Shown piece after piece: positions 43,854 through 53,385 of a stretch of DNA of 62,609 nt. Origin of the DNA: Actinomadura sp. NBRC 104412 (GTDB lineage: Bacteria; Actinomycetota; Actinomycetes; Streptosporangiales; Streptosporangiaceae); contig NZ_BSTM01000038.1 of assembly GCF_030269515.1 (NCBI RefSeq), positions 1-62,609 on the forward strand. The letters are read 5' to 3'. A model generated the notes under the pieces. It searched no databases. It was not told the DNA's origin and saw only the letters and a program-made list of their open reading frames with translations. The translations under genes and the position numbers were made by a program. Numbering within the stretch: the stretch's first letter is position 1; each line of letters begins with the position of its first letter.

Positions 43854-44915
43854 TTGACACCGGCACCCCGTGAACGCCGCTTCGCCATGCCCGCCATCGC
43901 CTCCGCCGCCGTCGTCGTGTTCGGCGCCGGAGCCCCCATCGCCGCCCAGGCGGCCGTCCGTCCCGCGCACGCGCCGACCGCCGCCTCCGCCGCCGCGCTC
44001 GCCGCCGCGTCGCCCTCGCCCTCGGCCCCGTCCTCGGCCCGGCCGTCCAGGAAGCCCACCGAGGGCGAGCTGCGCAAGCGGCTGGACGCGCTCAACACCG
44101 AGGCCGAGAAGCTCACCGAGCGCTACAACAAGGCCCGGGTCGACCTGGACAGGGCCCGGCGCGCCGAGCAGGACGCCGCGAAGACGGCCGCCGCGCTGGA
44201 GGCCCAGGTCGCCCCGGCGCGGCGGGAGCTCGCCAGGCTCGCCGCCGCCGACTACATGACCGGCGGCCCCGACATGCTGTTCAGCGGCGGCGACACCGGC
44301 GGCCTCGCCGCCTCGGCCTACCTGGCCCGGAACCAGGCCGCCGTCGTCAACCGGCTCCAGGCGCAGATCGACCGGGCCAACGCCGCCCGCCGCGCCGCCG
44401 CCGCGCACACCGCCCAGGTCCGGCGGGCGGCGGCACAGGCCGAGACCGCCCGCGCCGCCGCCAAGGCCAAGGTGGACGAGGTCACCAAGCAGCTCGACAA
44501 GCTGACCACCACCATCGCCAAGGACCCCCGCACCGGTCTCAAGGCCACCGTCAAGGGCTCCGGTCTGCCCGCCAGGATGGCCCGCAAGGCGCTCACCAAG
44601 CTCGGCAGCCCCTATGTCTGGGCCGCCGCCGGGCCGAACAGCTTCGACTGCTCGGGACTGGTCGTCTGGGCGTACGCGCAGGTCGGCAGGAGCGGCCTCC
44701 CCCACTACACGGGCGCCCTGGTCAACGAGGGCACGAAGGTGAGCCGGGACCGGCTGCGCTCCGGTGACCTGGTCTACTTCGGCGCGAGCCTCCACCACAT
44801 GGGCATCTACCTGGGCGACGGCATGTTCCTGCACGCCCCGCAGACCGGCGACGTGGTCAAGATCTCGAAGCTGTCGGACCGTTCCGACTTCGCCGCCGCC
44901 AACCGCATCGAGTGA
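43854..44915 (+). CDS. Secreted NlpC/P60 peptidoglycan hydrolase
   Basis: A 353-residue RipA/P60-like endopeptidase starting at TTG 43854 (GGAGAG nine bases upstream). A signal peptide (IASAAVVVFGAGAPIAAQA) is followed by a long Ala/Arg/Glu coiled coil (about 60-220). The C-terminal NlpC/P60 domain has FDCSGLVVWAY (catalytic Cys), HHMGIYL (His) and FLHAPQTG. It cuts stem peptides of peptidoglycan during growth or division, with the coiled coil probably acting as an inhibitory lid. It is controlled by the riboswitch directly upstream. Confidence 0.95.
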   Translation: MTPAPRERRFAMPAIASAAVVVFGAGAPIAAQAAVRPAHAPTAASAAALAAASPSPSAPSSARPSRKPTEGELRKRLDALNTEAEKLTERYNKARVDLDRARRAEQDAAKTAAALEAQVAPARRELARLAAADYMTGGPDMLFSGGDTGGLAASAYLARNQAAVVNRLQAQIDRANAARRAAAAHTAQVRRAAAQAETARAAAKAKVDEVTKQLDKLTTTIAKDPRTGLKATVKGSGLPARMARKALTKLGSPYVWAAAGPNSFDCSGLVVWAYAQVGRSGLPHYTGALVNEGTKVSRDRLRSGDLVYFGASLHHMGIYLGDGMFLHAPQTGDVVKISKLSDRSDFAAANRIE

Positions 44916-44919
44916 TCCC

Positions 44920-45312
44920 TCAGGGCGCGGCGTTCAGCAGGTGGGGGCGGACGGCCCCCACCACCGGGAGGTCGCCGGGCAGCCAGTCCACCGAGTAGAG
45001 ATCGTCGGGGCCGAGCCACCGCAGTGCCAGATGCTCCAGCGGACGCGGCTCGCCCTCGACGATCGCGGCCGTCCACACCCGCAGCACGCCGCCCAGGCTC
45101 AGCGGCCAGTCCGCGCCGATCCGGGCGGTCAGCGCGATCCGGATGCCCAGCTCCTCGGCGCACTCGCGGAGCAGCGCGTCCTCGTCCGACTCTCCGGGAT
45201 CGACCTTGCCGCCGGGGAACTCCCAGCCGCCCGCCAGCTCCTCCGGCTCCGCCCGCTGCGCCGCGAGCAACCGTCCACCGGCGATGATCGCCGCCCCGAC
45301 CACGGTGTTCAC
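44920..45312 (-). CDS. NUDIX hydrolase, MutT-like
   Basis: A 130-residue nucleotide pyrophosphohydrolase, GTG 45312. The NUDIX box is complete: GGKVDPGESDEDALLRECAEELGI (given here as GGKVDPGESDEDALLREC then AEELGI), with the REx2EE glutamates. WEFPGGKVD resembles MutT and CTP pyrophosphohydrolases that clean the nucleotide pool. It converges with the NlpC/P60 gene, only four bases apart, and lies downstream of the Mut7-C gene on the same strand. Confidence 0.9.
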   Translation of the reverse strand: MNTVVGAAIIAGGRLLAAQRAEPEELAGGWEFPGGKVDPGESDEDALLRECAEELGIRIALTARIGADWPLSLGGVLRVWTAAIVEGEPRPLEHLALRWLGPDDLYSVDWLPGDLPVVGAVRPHLLNAAP

Positions 45313-45358
45313 GGCGCCGACCCCCGGGTGTCCATGGCGTCGATGCCGGGGTCGCCGC

Positions 45359-46147
45359 TCAGGATGCCGCCCCTTCCCGGTACCCGGCCATGGGGGCGGG
45401 CTGGACGGCGCCGACGACCCGGATCGCGTCCTGGACGATCTGTTCCAGGTGACCCCCGTGGGCGCCCCTCCAGTAGACCTGGCCGCATTCGGTGCAGCGG
45501 CCGTACACGTCGTAGCTGCGGCGCGTACCGTCCGCCAGGTCGCGCTCGACCTCTTCCTTGTCGACCGCGACCAGCACGCCGTTGCACGCGGTGCAGCGCG
45601 TCCAGGGAGCAAGCGGGGGCGCGAACCGTTCCAGCAGGTCGTGCAGTTGGTCGTCGGGGCGGGACCCGCGCACGTACGCGCCGAACCACAGGGCGCGGCG
45701 GCGCAGGAGCCCACGGTCCTGGGTGAGCAGGACACGGCGCTCCTCGTTCGCCTGCACCACGAGCGCGGGGTCGTCCATGTCGTTGTGGTACGCGGTGTCG
45801 AGTCCGAGCAGGCGCATGCGGCGGGCCAGCGTGCCGAGGTGGACGTCCAGCAGGAAGCGGGGCGCGGTCTGGCCCTCGTCCAGCGGGACGGGTTGCGGCC
45901 TGGGCACCACCTCGACGCCCACCTCGGTGCCCGGGGCGGGCTGGTGCGCGGGACCGACCGGCTCGCCGTCGGCCGTGAGCGAGCCGATCTCGGTCAGCGG
46001 CACGCCCAGCGATTCCACGATGTGGCCCACGGTCGACGTGCCGTCGTGCGCGACCGTCTGCCGTTCCTGCCGCCGCGCGGCGGGAAGGAACATCAGCAGG
46101 TCGCTCGCGACCCGGACACTGATCTCGGATTCCACGCGGCCCAGCAT
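45359..46147 (-). CDS. Mut7-C RNase-domain protein with ubiquitin-like N-terminus
   Basis: A 262-residue protein (start ATG 46147, not certain; GTG 46135 possible). The N-terminal 80 residues form a ubiquitin-like fold of the MoaD/ThiS type seen fused to this family. The C-terminal Mut7-C part has a PIN-like RNase domain (RFLLDVHLGTLARRMRLLG, then LLTQDRGLLRRR) and a zinc ribbon (CTACNG, then CTECGQVYW). The family is predicted to act on RNA; the substrate is unknown. Confidence 0.8.
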   Translation of the reverse strand: MLGRVESEISVRVASDLLMFLPAARRQERQTVAHDGTSTVGHIVESLGVPLTEIGSLTADGEPVGPAHQPAPGTEVGVEVVPRPQPVPLDEGQTAPRFLLDVHLGTLARRMRLLGLDTAYHNDMDDPALVVQANEERRVLLTQDRGLLRRRALWFGAYVRGSRPDDQLHDLLERFAPPLAPWTRCTACNGVLVAVDKEEVERDLADGTRRSYDVYGRCTECGQVYWRGAHGGHLEQIVQDAIRVVGAVQPAPMAGYREGAAS

Positions 46148-46311
46148 GCCATGCCGGAGCACGCGATCGTTCGGATTAACAGGCCGTTCCACGGCATATC
46201 GCCGCGCGGTCGTCGCGGGCGGCGTTCCGCATGGCGGCCACCTGACGTCGGCGTTCCTGGTCATGGCGGGCGTCGGTACGGTTGAACCACCGTTCCCGGA
46301 GGAGGGGTGTG

Positions 46312-46716
46312 GTGCGCGACTGGCTCATCGGGCTCGGCGCGGCGGCGGCGCTGATCGTCCTCTCCTGGGGCGCGCTGATCCTGCTGGCCCGGACGCTGCC
46401 GCCCGGCCTGGCCCGCGACCTGGCGGCGTTCCTGCCCGACTGCGCCACCACCATCCGGAGGCTGCGGCGCGACCCCAGCGTGCCGAGGCGGGCCAGGTTC
46501 GCCATCGTGTTCGCTGGGCTGTGGGTGGCCAGCCCCATCGATCTCAGCCCCGAGTTCCTGCCGGTCATCGGCCCGCTGGACGACATCGTCGTGGTCGCGC
46601 TGGCGCTGCGGTACGCCGCCCGTCGGGTGCCCAGGGAGGTGCTCCTCGCCGCCTGGCCCGGCGAACCCCGGCTGATCGAACGGCTGCTCGGCCCGCGGCG
46701 CCTCACCCCCGGCTGA
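46312..46716 (+). CDS. DUF1232 (YkvA-like) membrane protein
   Basis: A 134-residue protein. GTG 46312 is chosen because GGAGGAGGGG lies directly upstream; a TTG at 46282 precedes that site. One N-terminal hydrophobic helix (LIGLGAAAALIVLSWGALILL) is followed by the DUF1232 motif PIDLSPEFLPVIGPLDD. Family function is unknown. It is divergent from the Mut7-C gene and converges with the secretion operon. Confidence 0.85.
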   Translation: MRDWLIGLGAAAALIVLSWGALILLARTLPPGLARDLAAFLPDCATTIRRLRRDPSVPRRARFAIVFAGLWVASPIDLSPEFLPVIGPLDDIVVVALALRYAARRVPREVLLAAWPGEPRLIERLLGPRRLTPG

Positions 46717-46739
46717 CCGGCCGCGGGGCCCGGTCAGCC
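46711..46739. terminator. Bidirectional terminator at the end of the secretion operon
   Basis: Perfect arms GGCTGACCG and CGGTCAGCC with an 11-base loop. Both convergent stop codons (46714-46716 and 46734-46736) lie inside the hairpin. Confidence 0.75.
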
Positions 46740-47804
46740 TCCGGTCTGGGGTTGGGCGGCCAGCTCCTCCACCCGGCGGCGCAGGTCGGGCCTGGCGAGC
46801 GGGCGCGTCGTGCCCACCCAGTCCGGGCGCTGGTACGGCTTGACGCCGATGTTGGGCGAGCACGTCGCGCAGCTCGCCACGATCATCTTGTTCTTGTCGA
46901 TCACCATGCCGACATGGCCCGGACGGCCCGGCCCGGTGCCCGGACCCGAGTTGAAGAACACCAGGTCCCCCGGCTGCTCCTGACCCTTGGCGATCTTCAC
47001 TCCGAACGGCCACTGCTCGAACGTCGTACGCGGGATGGACAGGCCGACGCTGCGGTACGCGCCCTGCAAGAGGCTGGAGCAGTCCCAGGCGTCCGGGCCG
47101 TTGGCGCCGAACACGTACCGCTTGCCGCGCTGCGCCATCGCGAACGAGATGATCCGCTGGACGAGCTCGCTCGCGTTCGCCGGTAGCCGGTCGTCCTCGC
47201 AGTCGATGCCGTTGGACTGGACGATCGTGAAGTCGCCGCCGACGTACCGCTTCGCCCAGTCGAGCACCAGGTTCACGTAGTCCCACGAGTGGTTGTACAT
47301 GAACAGGGCCGTGCGCATCCGCTCCGGAGCACCGTTGTGCTTGAGGTAGCGGGCGGCGGACGGGATCGCGTCGTCCGGGTCGTAGCGGTCCTTCTTGCCG
47401 TCCCCGTCGCCGTCCACACCGAACGATTGGAACGTCGCCTCAAGGAACTGCATGGGGCCGCCCGCGCCCGCGTAGTTCTCGCCGCTGCTCACGCCCGGCA
47501 GCCGCGACGTGCCGTGGCTGGTCTCGACCTTGCCGATCCCGGCGAGCACGTTCCACGGAATGCCGTAGTCCTCGCCCGCCTTCTTGTAGAGCTCCAGGTA
47601 GTTCGCCGGGATCGCGCGGGCGTCCTGCGCCTCGGCCGGCTGCGCTCCGGCCTGCGAGGTATCGACGCAGTTCGCGGCGCCCGCCCCGCCACCGCCGAAC
47701 ATGAACTGGCTGGCGCCGAACAGCACCGGGACGATCATCAGCGCGGCGAACAGCGTCCCGGCCGCGCCCAGCGCCGCCGCGAGCAGCAACCGGCGCCGGG
47801 TCAT
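46734..47804 (-). CDS. Transglycosylase-NlpC/P60 cell-wall hydrolase of the secretion operon
   Basis: A 356-residue secreted enzyme, last gene of the type IV secretion-like operon, coupled by ATGA to the gene before. After an N-terminal signal anchor, residues about 65-200 form a lytic transglycosylase domain (VLAGIGKVETSHGTSR, GGPMQFLEATF, ALFMYNHSWDYV). Residues about 215-340 form an NlpC/P60 peptidase (WDCSSLLQGAY with Cys, GHVGMVID with His). Cutting both glycan and peptide fits a VirB1-like role: opening the wall for the transfer apparatus. Confidence 0.9.
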   Translation of the reverse strand: MTRRRLLLAAALGAAGTLFAALMIVPVLFGASQFMFGGGGAGAANCVDTSQAGAQPAEAQDARAIPANYLELYKKAGEDYGIPWNVLAGIGKVETSHGTSRLPGVSSGENYAGAGGPMQFLEATFQSFGVDGDGDGKKDRYDPDDAIPSAARYLKHNGAPERMRTALFMYNHSWDYVNLVLDWAKRYVGGDFTIVQSNGIDCEDDRLPANASELVQRIISFAMAQRGKRYVFGANGPDAWDCSSLLQGAYRSVGLSIPRTTFEQWPFGVKIAKGQEQPGDLVFFNSGPGTGPGRPGHVGMVIDKNKMIVASCATCSPNIGVKPYQRPDWVGTTRPLARPDLRRRVEELAAQPQTGG

Positions 47805-48484
47805 CCCGTGCCGCCTTCCTGCCCGGTGTCGCCCGTGCCGCCCGTGTCACCCGCCTGGCCCGTGTCCGCGGGAGCGAACGCGTACACCCGCAGCGTGCTG
47901 CCGCTGCGCGCCACCGTCACCGCGTACTGCTCGCTTTCCTGGGCCTGCCTGCCGTCCCTGGTCACCTGCTGCTTGCCGGTGACCAGGAAGATGATCGAGT
48001 TGTCCTCGATGTCGCGGACCCGGTCGAGGGTGGCGCTGCCCTGCGCCACCACCTGCCGGCGCCGCCGCTCGTCCAGGATGCCGGGCGAGGCGGACGACCG
48101 CCGCAACTCGACCAGCAGGTCCTCGGTGACCATGGGCGCCAGCCGGTCCGTGTACGCCTGCGGGTCCTCGTCGTACCGGTACGTCCCGTACGCGGCGGTG
48201 AAGCGCTGCGCCAGGCCCGCGGCCGTCGCGAACTCCTGGCGGGAGAACGGCAGCAACCGGTACACGTCGAACTCGTTCGACGACACCGGCCCGCTGATCC
48301 CCGGCGGCGGCGTGGCAGGACCGGCCGGACCGGTGGTCGCGGCGCGGGGCCCGCTCACGTCGCCGTCCCCGTCACCCGAGCCGCCGGTGTCGGGGGCGGC
48401 CAGCGTCAGGTAGATCCCGACGACGGCCAGCACCACCACCAGCCCCGCGAACAACAACTTGCGCTGCCTGTCCGTCAGGTTCAT
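47801..48484 (-). CDS. Membrane-anchored VirB8-like protein
   Basis: A 227-residue protein with one N-terminal helix (LLFAGLVVVLAVVGIYLTL), a Gly/Asp/Pro linker and an alpha/beta domain (FATAAGLAQRFTAAYGTYRY, then DRVRDIEDNSIIFLVTGKQQV) resembling the NTF2-like fold of VirB8/TcpC proteins. It ends in a Thr/Gly-rich tail. ATG 48484 abuts the stop of the VirB6-like gene and its own stop overlaps the hydrolase start. It is probably an assembly factor of the apparatus. Confidence 0.65.
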   Translation of the reverse strand: MNLTDRQRKLLFAGLVVVLAVVGIYLTLAAPDTGGSGDGDGDVSGPRAATTGPAGPATPPPGISGPVSSNEFDVYRLLPFSRQEFATAAGLAQRFTAAYGTYRYDEDPQAYTDRLAPMVTEDLLVELRRSSASPGILDERRRRQVVAQGSATLDRVRDIEDNSIIFLVTGKQQVTRDGRQAQESEQYAVTVARSGSTLRVYAFAPADTGQAGDTGGTGDTGQEGGTG

Positions 48485-50878
48485 CTAGTCGTTCCGCTCC
48501 GCATCCCCGTCCTCCACGGGACGCAGCCAGAACGGGAGCGGGGGTCCTTCACCGGAGTCGCGCCGCCCCCACAGCGGCGGGGGCTGCGGCCTGCCACCGG
48601 CGCCCCTGTCCGAGCTCGACGCGCCGCGCGGCTTCGGCACCCCGGCCGCGGGCTCACCGGGCCTGCTCGGCGCGGGCGCGCCACCGCCCCTGCCGCGGGA
48701 CGGGGACGAGCCGCCGCCCGACCCGGACCCGCCGCCGCGTTCACGTCCACGGCCGCCGCCGAACCAGCCGCCGCCTCGCGAGGAGCCGTTGCCGCCGCCG
48801 GAGCCGTTCCCGCCGGAACCACCGTTCGATCCCCCGCTGCCGGGACGCGCCGTCCACGACGTGGGACGCGGTGTGCCCGACCCCTTACCGGAGCCGCCGG
48901 AACGCTTCCCTCCACCGGAGCCGCCCGTACCACCGGACGATCCGCGCCCGAACGCACCCGCGAGCCCGCCTCCGCCGCCGTCACCGGAGGGCCGGTCGGA
49001 ACCGGCCGCGCCACCGTCACCGGACCCGCCGCGCGTCGGCAGGTTGAGCGGCGGGGCGCCACGGCGTGACCGCCCCTGGGCCGCCGCCGCCACTCCCCCG
49101 CCGCGCGGCTTGGCCGCCAGCACGGGCGCCGCCTCCGGCGACGAGCCGTCGCCCGCCCCCGCCCCGGCGGCCCGCCGATCGATGCCCGCCCCGGCGGCCG
49201 GCCCCTCTCCGGGCACCGTGCCGGGCTCCACCGTTCCCTCGTTCCTGCCGACGCGGCCGAGCCGGTTGCCCATGCCCGGGACCAGCGCGCCCGCCACCGC
49301 CGCCGTGTTGGTACGCGCCACCGCGACCGACTTGTCGAGCTGGCGCTCGCTCTTGGTCCGCTCGCCCATGGCCGAGTACCCGACGGCCGAGAACAGGTGC
49401 TGGAACGGCTTGCGGTAGACGAACGCCGCGAACGTCACCAGCGCGATCAGCAGGATCTGCAGGCCCCACGGCAGCGTCTCCCCGAGGATCAGCCCGTACG
49501 CCCACAGCAGCAGCGACAGCACGCCGATCAGCGCGGCCTGCTTGAGCAGCATGGACAGCAGCAGCTCCAGCCAGCGCACCGCGATCACCCGGCCGATGCC
49601 CGGATGGATCCCGATGCCCAGGAAGATCGGCCCGGCCACCAGCAGCAGCAGGAACGCGATCTTCACCACGATCAGCGCGATCGCGATCACCATGATCAGC
49701 AGCCCGGCCACCAGCGCGGCGAACAGCCCGCCGAACGCCACGGCCAGCCTGTTCTCCCAGTTCTTGCCCTGGAACAGCGGGTAGGTCCCGGCGTGGTTCT
49801 CCTTGATGTCGCTGGCCACGTCCTTGTAGGCGTCGGCCTTCTTCGCCAGGTCGACCTTCTGCCCGCCGTAGGTCTCGGTCAGGTCCACCGCCTGCGACCA
49901 CAGCAGCTTGTCGGCGTTGTCCTTGACGATCTTGGCGTTGGGGTCGGTGGTGCCGAACTCGCCCATCAGCCACGGCTTGCAGACCAGCGCCACCCACAGG
50001 CCGTTGGCGTTGCGCGTGGTCGAGTCCATGTTCGCCTGGCGCGTCGGATCGGGCTTGCCCGCGGGCGGCGGGATGCACGACGACCCCTTGGTGTCGCTCT
50101 GCGGCAGCGCCGCGTTGAACGCCGCGCTGGTCGCCTCCGACACCTTCGTCCCCAGCGTGGTGAAGTCGGCGGGCCGCGCCACCAGCCAGATCAGCGCCAC
50201 CATCGCCGCGACCATCCAGATCACGCCCTCGGTGACCTTGCTGGCCCGCTTGCGCACCAGCCCCCACCAGGCCAGCCACATCGCGCCGAGGATCACCACC
50301 CAGGACCAGTACCGGGCGTTGAACGTGGACCCGATGTCGCTGATCACATCGTCCACGGTGTTCTTCAGCCAGCCCAGCAGCGACTCGGACGCGGCCGCCT
50401 GGTAGACGCTGATGGTGGTCCTGTCGATGGCCCGCACCAGCGTGAAGGTGGTGTTGGCCAAGGCGTTGCCCATCATCGCCATGGCGTCCGAGCAGCCCAT
50501 GTCGACCGCGTACCAGTTCTGCCCGGCGGTGCCGTACCGGTCGTAGTACGTCATCCGGTCGGCCGGGGTCCGCTTCAGCTCCTCGCTCGGGTAGTCGGGC
50601 GGTTTGATCATCCCGTCCGTGCCGGAGCCGTACTGCTCGGGCGCCGGGTTGTCGGCGGGACGGCACGGGTCGCCGCCGAACGGGCCCGCGCCCGCCATCG
50701 GCGACAGGCCCACCACGAAGAACGCCGCGATCAGCATCAGCAGGACGGAACGGCGTCCCCTCAGCCCGCGGCGCGCCCTTCTCCGCACCCCGAGCGACGA
50801 CGCGTCCAGGCCCTCCGCGGGGGAACGCTGCAACCGCCGCGTGGACGCACGGCTCTTGGGCTGAGCTCTTGAAATCAC
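48485..50878 (-). CDS. VirB6/TrbL-like polytopic membrane protein
   Basis: A 797-residue protein. GTG 50878 overlaps the VirB4 stop (GTGA) after AAGGTGGGG. A basic N-terminus and signal-like helix (LLMLIAAFFVVGLSPMAGA) come first, then an outer region with Cys residues, then about six more helices. These include LVAGLLIMVIAIALIVVKIA and LLLLVAGPIFLGIGIHPG, the TrbL-type core. The last 230 residues are disordered, Gly/Ser/Arg-rich. It would form the membrane channel of the system. Confidence 0.8.
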   Translation of the reverse strand: MISRAQPKSRASTRRLQRSPAEGLDASSLGVRRRARRGLRGRRSVLLMLIAAFFVVGLSPMAGAGPFGGDPCRPADNPAPEQYGSGTDGMIKPPDYPSEELKRTPADRMTYYDRYGTAGQNWYAVDMGCSDAMAMMGNALANTTFTLVRAIDRTTISVYQAAASESLLGWLKNTVDDVISDIGSTFNARYWSWVVILGAMWLAWWGLVRKRASKVTEGVIWMVAAMVALIWLVARPADFTTLGTKVSEATSAAFNAALPQSDTKGSSCIPPPAGKPDPTRQANMDSTTRNANGLWVALVCKPWLMGEFGTTDPNAKIVKDNADKLLWSQAVDLTETYGGQKVDLAKKADAYKDVASDIKENHAGTYPLFQGKNWENRLAVAFGGLFAALVAGLLIMVIAIALIVVKIAFLLLLVAGPIFLGIGIHPGIGRVIAVRWLELLLSMLLKQAALIGVLSLLLWAYGLILGETLPWGLQILLIALVTFAAFVYRKPFQHLFSAVGYSAMGERTKSERQLDKSVAVARTNTAAVAGALVPGMGNRLGRVGRNEGTVEPGTVPGEGPAAGAGIDRRAAGAGAGDGSSPEAAPVLAAKPRGGGVAAAAQGRSRRGAPPLNLPTRGGSGDGGAAGSDRPSGDGGGGGLAGAFGRGSSGGTGGSGGGKRSGGSGKGSGTPRPTSWTARPGSGGSNGGSGGNGSGGGNGSSRGGGWFGGGRGRERGGGSGSGGGSSPSRGRGGGAPAPSRPGEPAAGVPKPRGASSSDRGAGGRPQPPPLWGRRDSGEGPPLPFWLRPVEDGDAERND

Positions 50879-53385
50879 GTAACCCCACCTTGTCCCTGTG
50901 CGGCTTCGGCCCCCGTGATCGTGAGTTCGGCCGAGCCCGGACGGGACCGGGTCGGGTTGGTGTCCAGCCAGCGCCGCAGCTCCTCGGAGATCAGGTCCAC
51001 GCCGATGCGTCCCGCGCGGCCGTCCAGGTCGCGGAAGATGCACTCGCCGTTGCCGAGGTTGCGCAGCACGGCCTTGTGCTCGTCGGAGGTCTCCACCCCC
51101 AGGAGAGACATCACGTTGCCGACCTCGACCCGCTCGGTGGAACGGAACGAGAACACCGACGAGAGGCAGTTGGTCACCTGTTCATTCAAGAGGTCCCCGG
51201 CGTTCTGGGACACCAGGATCAACGCAGTGTTGCGAGAACGGCCCATCCGCGAAACTTCCGGCACCAGCTTGGCGCCCTCCGGTGTCGATGTGATGGCCCA
51301 CGCCTCGTCCAGGAAGATCGCCTTCGGCAGCCGGCGGTCGAGCCCGTGCATCAGCCGCCGCGCGAACTGCGACACCAGGTACATCAGCGCGACCGACAGC
51401 CGCTGCTCGTAGGAGTAGTCGTCGCGGGAGATCGCCACGTCCGGCAGGGTGAGGCCGCCGAGGGTGAACACGGTGGTCCAGCCCTCGGTGTCGATGCGCT
51501 CGCCCCCGTACGGGTCGAAGCACAGCCGCGCCAGCCGCATCTCCGACATCGAACGCAGCACCGCGCCGAGGTTCTTGGACGCCGGGTCGTCCGACGACTC
51601 CAGATAGGAGACGACGCGCCCCAGCGAGGGACGCTCGGCGTTGGCGACCGCGCCGACCGCCTGGATCATCGCGGACTCGCGTTCCTCCGACATGCGGGGC
51701 AGCAGCAGCCGCAGCGTCTCGGTGGCCATCGTCTTCTTCGCCGCCAGGTCGTCCCCGAACGAGAACGGGTCGAGCAGGCCCGGCGCCGCCGACCCCAGCG
51801 GCAGGATGCGGGCCTTGCGCCCACGGGACTTGAGCAGCTCCACCAGGGACTCGGCGTCCCCCTTGGGGTCGATCGCGGCGACCGTCACCCCGCGCAACGC
51901 CATCTGGTAGATCAGCAGCAGCGCGAGCGTGGTCTTGCCACCGCCCGGCTCACCGGTGATCGCCACCGCGGTGGGACGGTTGCGTGCCGCGGCCACCAGC
52001 GGGTCGAAATGCACGATGGACCGGGCGCGGCCCAGCGTCTCCCCGATGTACGGGCCCACCCATCCCTCGTTCTCCTGGTCGGGACGGTCACCCAGGTCGA
52101 CGGTCGCGGTCGGCATGCCACCCGCGATCGTGCGCAGCGGCTGCCGCTGCGCGTACGCGTTCAGCCGGATCCGGTCACCCGGCAGGCTTTCCAGGAACAG
52201 CGAGAACTGGTCACCGGTGGAGTTCACCACGTCGATGCCGATGTCGCGGTAGTGCTCGACGACCGCGTCCACCCGCTGCGCCAGCAGCTCCTCGGACGGC
52301 GCCGACACGATCAGCCGGTGCCACCCGTACACGAACGGCAGCCGTTCCTTGGTGATGCCGTGCTCCAGCATCCGCGCCGCGTCGATCTGCTCGGCCAGCG
52401 CGATCGGCGCCTCCGCGCCCGCCTCACGGATGTGCTGGTCCATGTCGCGGGCGTGCGCCAGCTTGCGCGACACGTCCTTGGACGCCTTCGCCGGCGGGAT
52501 CAGCTTCATCCGCGAACTGATCTCGACCGGGAACGGCAGCGCGTCGGCATAGTGGAACCACGGCTCGCCATCGGGGAACGGCATCATGTCGGGGAACCGC
52601 GCGAACGACAGGTACGCCACGTACGACTGCGCTGTCGCGCTCGTCCCGACACCGGTGAAGTTGGGCTGCTCCACCCGCAGATACGAGCGGCCGTTGTGGA
52701 TCGCGCCCTCCACCAGCGCCTCGATCTCACCCTTGCCCCAGGTGCGGCGCGGCACCGCCGACGGCGGCGGATCGGCCAGCGACGCCGTCACCGCGTGCTG
52801 GAACAGCCACGCCAGCTCCGTGGACGCGGCGTGCCGCGCGTACAGCGCCGACCCGCCCAGCGCGCGGCCCACCCGCTCGGCCTGCTCCGTCCACCGCGCG
52901 ATCTCCCGCTTGTCGATCGCGTCGTCGGAGATCCCCAGAACCTGCTCACTGCGCTTGTAGAACCCGAGCCACTGCGACAGCACACCACCGGACAACTGCG
53001 CGCCCACCCCACGAGGGCCGAGCCGCACCCCCAGGTAGACCTCCTTCGTCCAGAAGTCCTTCGCCCAGACGTGCGCGTACGTCTCCTCCAAGTACTCACG
53101 CCACCCCGGCCCGCCGTCGGACGTACGGTCCAGCGCCAGCGCCCAGTCGGCCGCCGGGTACGTACGATGCGCGATCCGCAGATGGATCTCCGCGTCCTGC
53201 ATCCGGATCCCGGCCAGCGCGATGGTGATGTTGGTGGCCAGCGCCTCCCGCTCCTCGCCGGTGGTGAACTCGTACGACACCGTCGGCAACCGAAAGTACG
53301 CCCACGCGGCGTTGTCGGTGAGCAACACCCGATCGTCGAAGTACCGCACCGCCAGCCGGCTGGCCCGCGCCTTCGTCTTACTCAT
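50875..53385 (-). CDS. VirB4-type conjugation/secretion ATPase
   Basis: An 836-residue motor ATPase. ATG 53385 follows GGGGTGGGGG and overlaps the stop of the Cys-repeat gene (ATGA). The N-terminal half is a TraC/VirB4-type domain. The RecA-like half has Walker A ITGEPGGGKTTLALLL (about residue 475), a Walker B region AIFLDEAWAI (about residue 692) and SRNTALILVSQNAGDLL as sensor. It energises assembly or substrate passage. No VirD4/TraG coupling ATPase lies in the window, so substrate choice may be done by another protein. Confidence 0.9.
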   Translation of the reverse strand: MSKTKARASRLAVRYFDDRVLLTDNAAWAYFRLPTVSYEFTTGEEREALATNITIALAGIRMQDAEIHLRIAHRTYPAADWALALDRTSDGGPGWREYLEETYAHVWAKDFWTKEVYLGVRLGPRGVGAQLSGGVLSQWLGFYKRSEQVLGISDDAIDKREIARWTEQAERVGRALGGSALYARHAASTELAWLFQHAVTASLADPPPSAVPRRTWGKGEIEALVEGAIHNGRSYLRVEQPNFTGVGTSATAQSYVAYLSFARFPDMMPFPDGEPWFHYADALPFPVEISSRMKLIPPAKASKDVSRKLAHARDMDQHIREAGAEAPIALAEQIDAARMLEHGITKERLPFVYGWHRLIVSAPSEELLAQRVDAVVEHYRDIGIDVVNSTGDQFSLFLESLPGDRIRLNAYAQRQPLRTIAGGMPTATVDLGDRPDQENEGWVGPYIGETLGRARSIVHFDPLVAAARNRPTAVAITGEPGGGKTTLALLLIYQMALRGVTVAAIDPKGDAESLVELLKSRGRKARILPLGSAAPGLLDPFSFGDDLAAKKTMATETLRLLLPRMSEERESAMIQAVGAVANAERPSLGRVVSYLESSDDPASKNLGAVLRSMSEMRLARLCFDPYGGERIDTEGWTTVFTLGGLTLPDVAISRDDYSYEQRLSVALMYLVSQFARRLMHGLDRRLPKAIFLDEAWAITSTPEGAKLVPEVSRMGRSRNTALILVSQNAGDLLNEQVTNCLSSVFSFRSTERVEVGNVMSLLGVETSDEHKAVLRNLGNGECIFRDLDGRAGRIGVDLISEELRRWLDTNPTRSRPGSAELTITGAEAAQGQGGVT

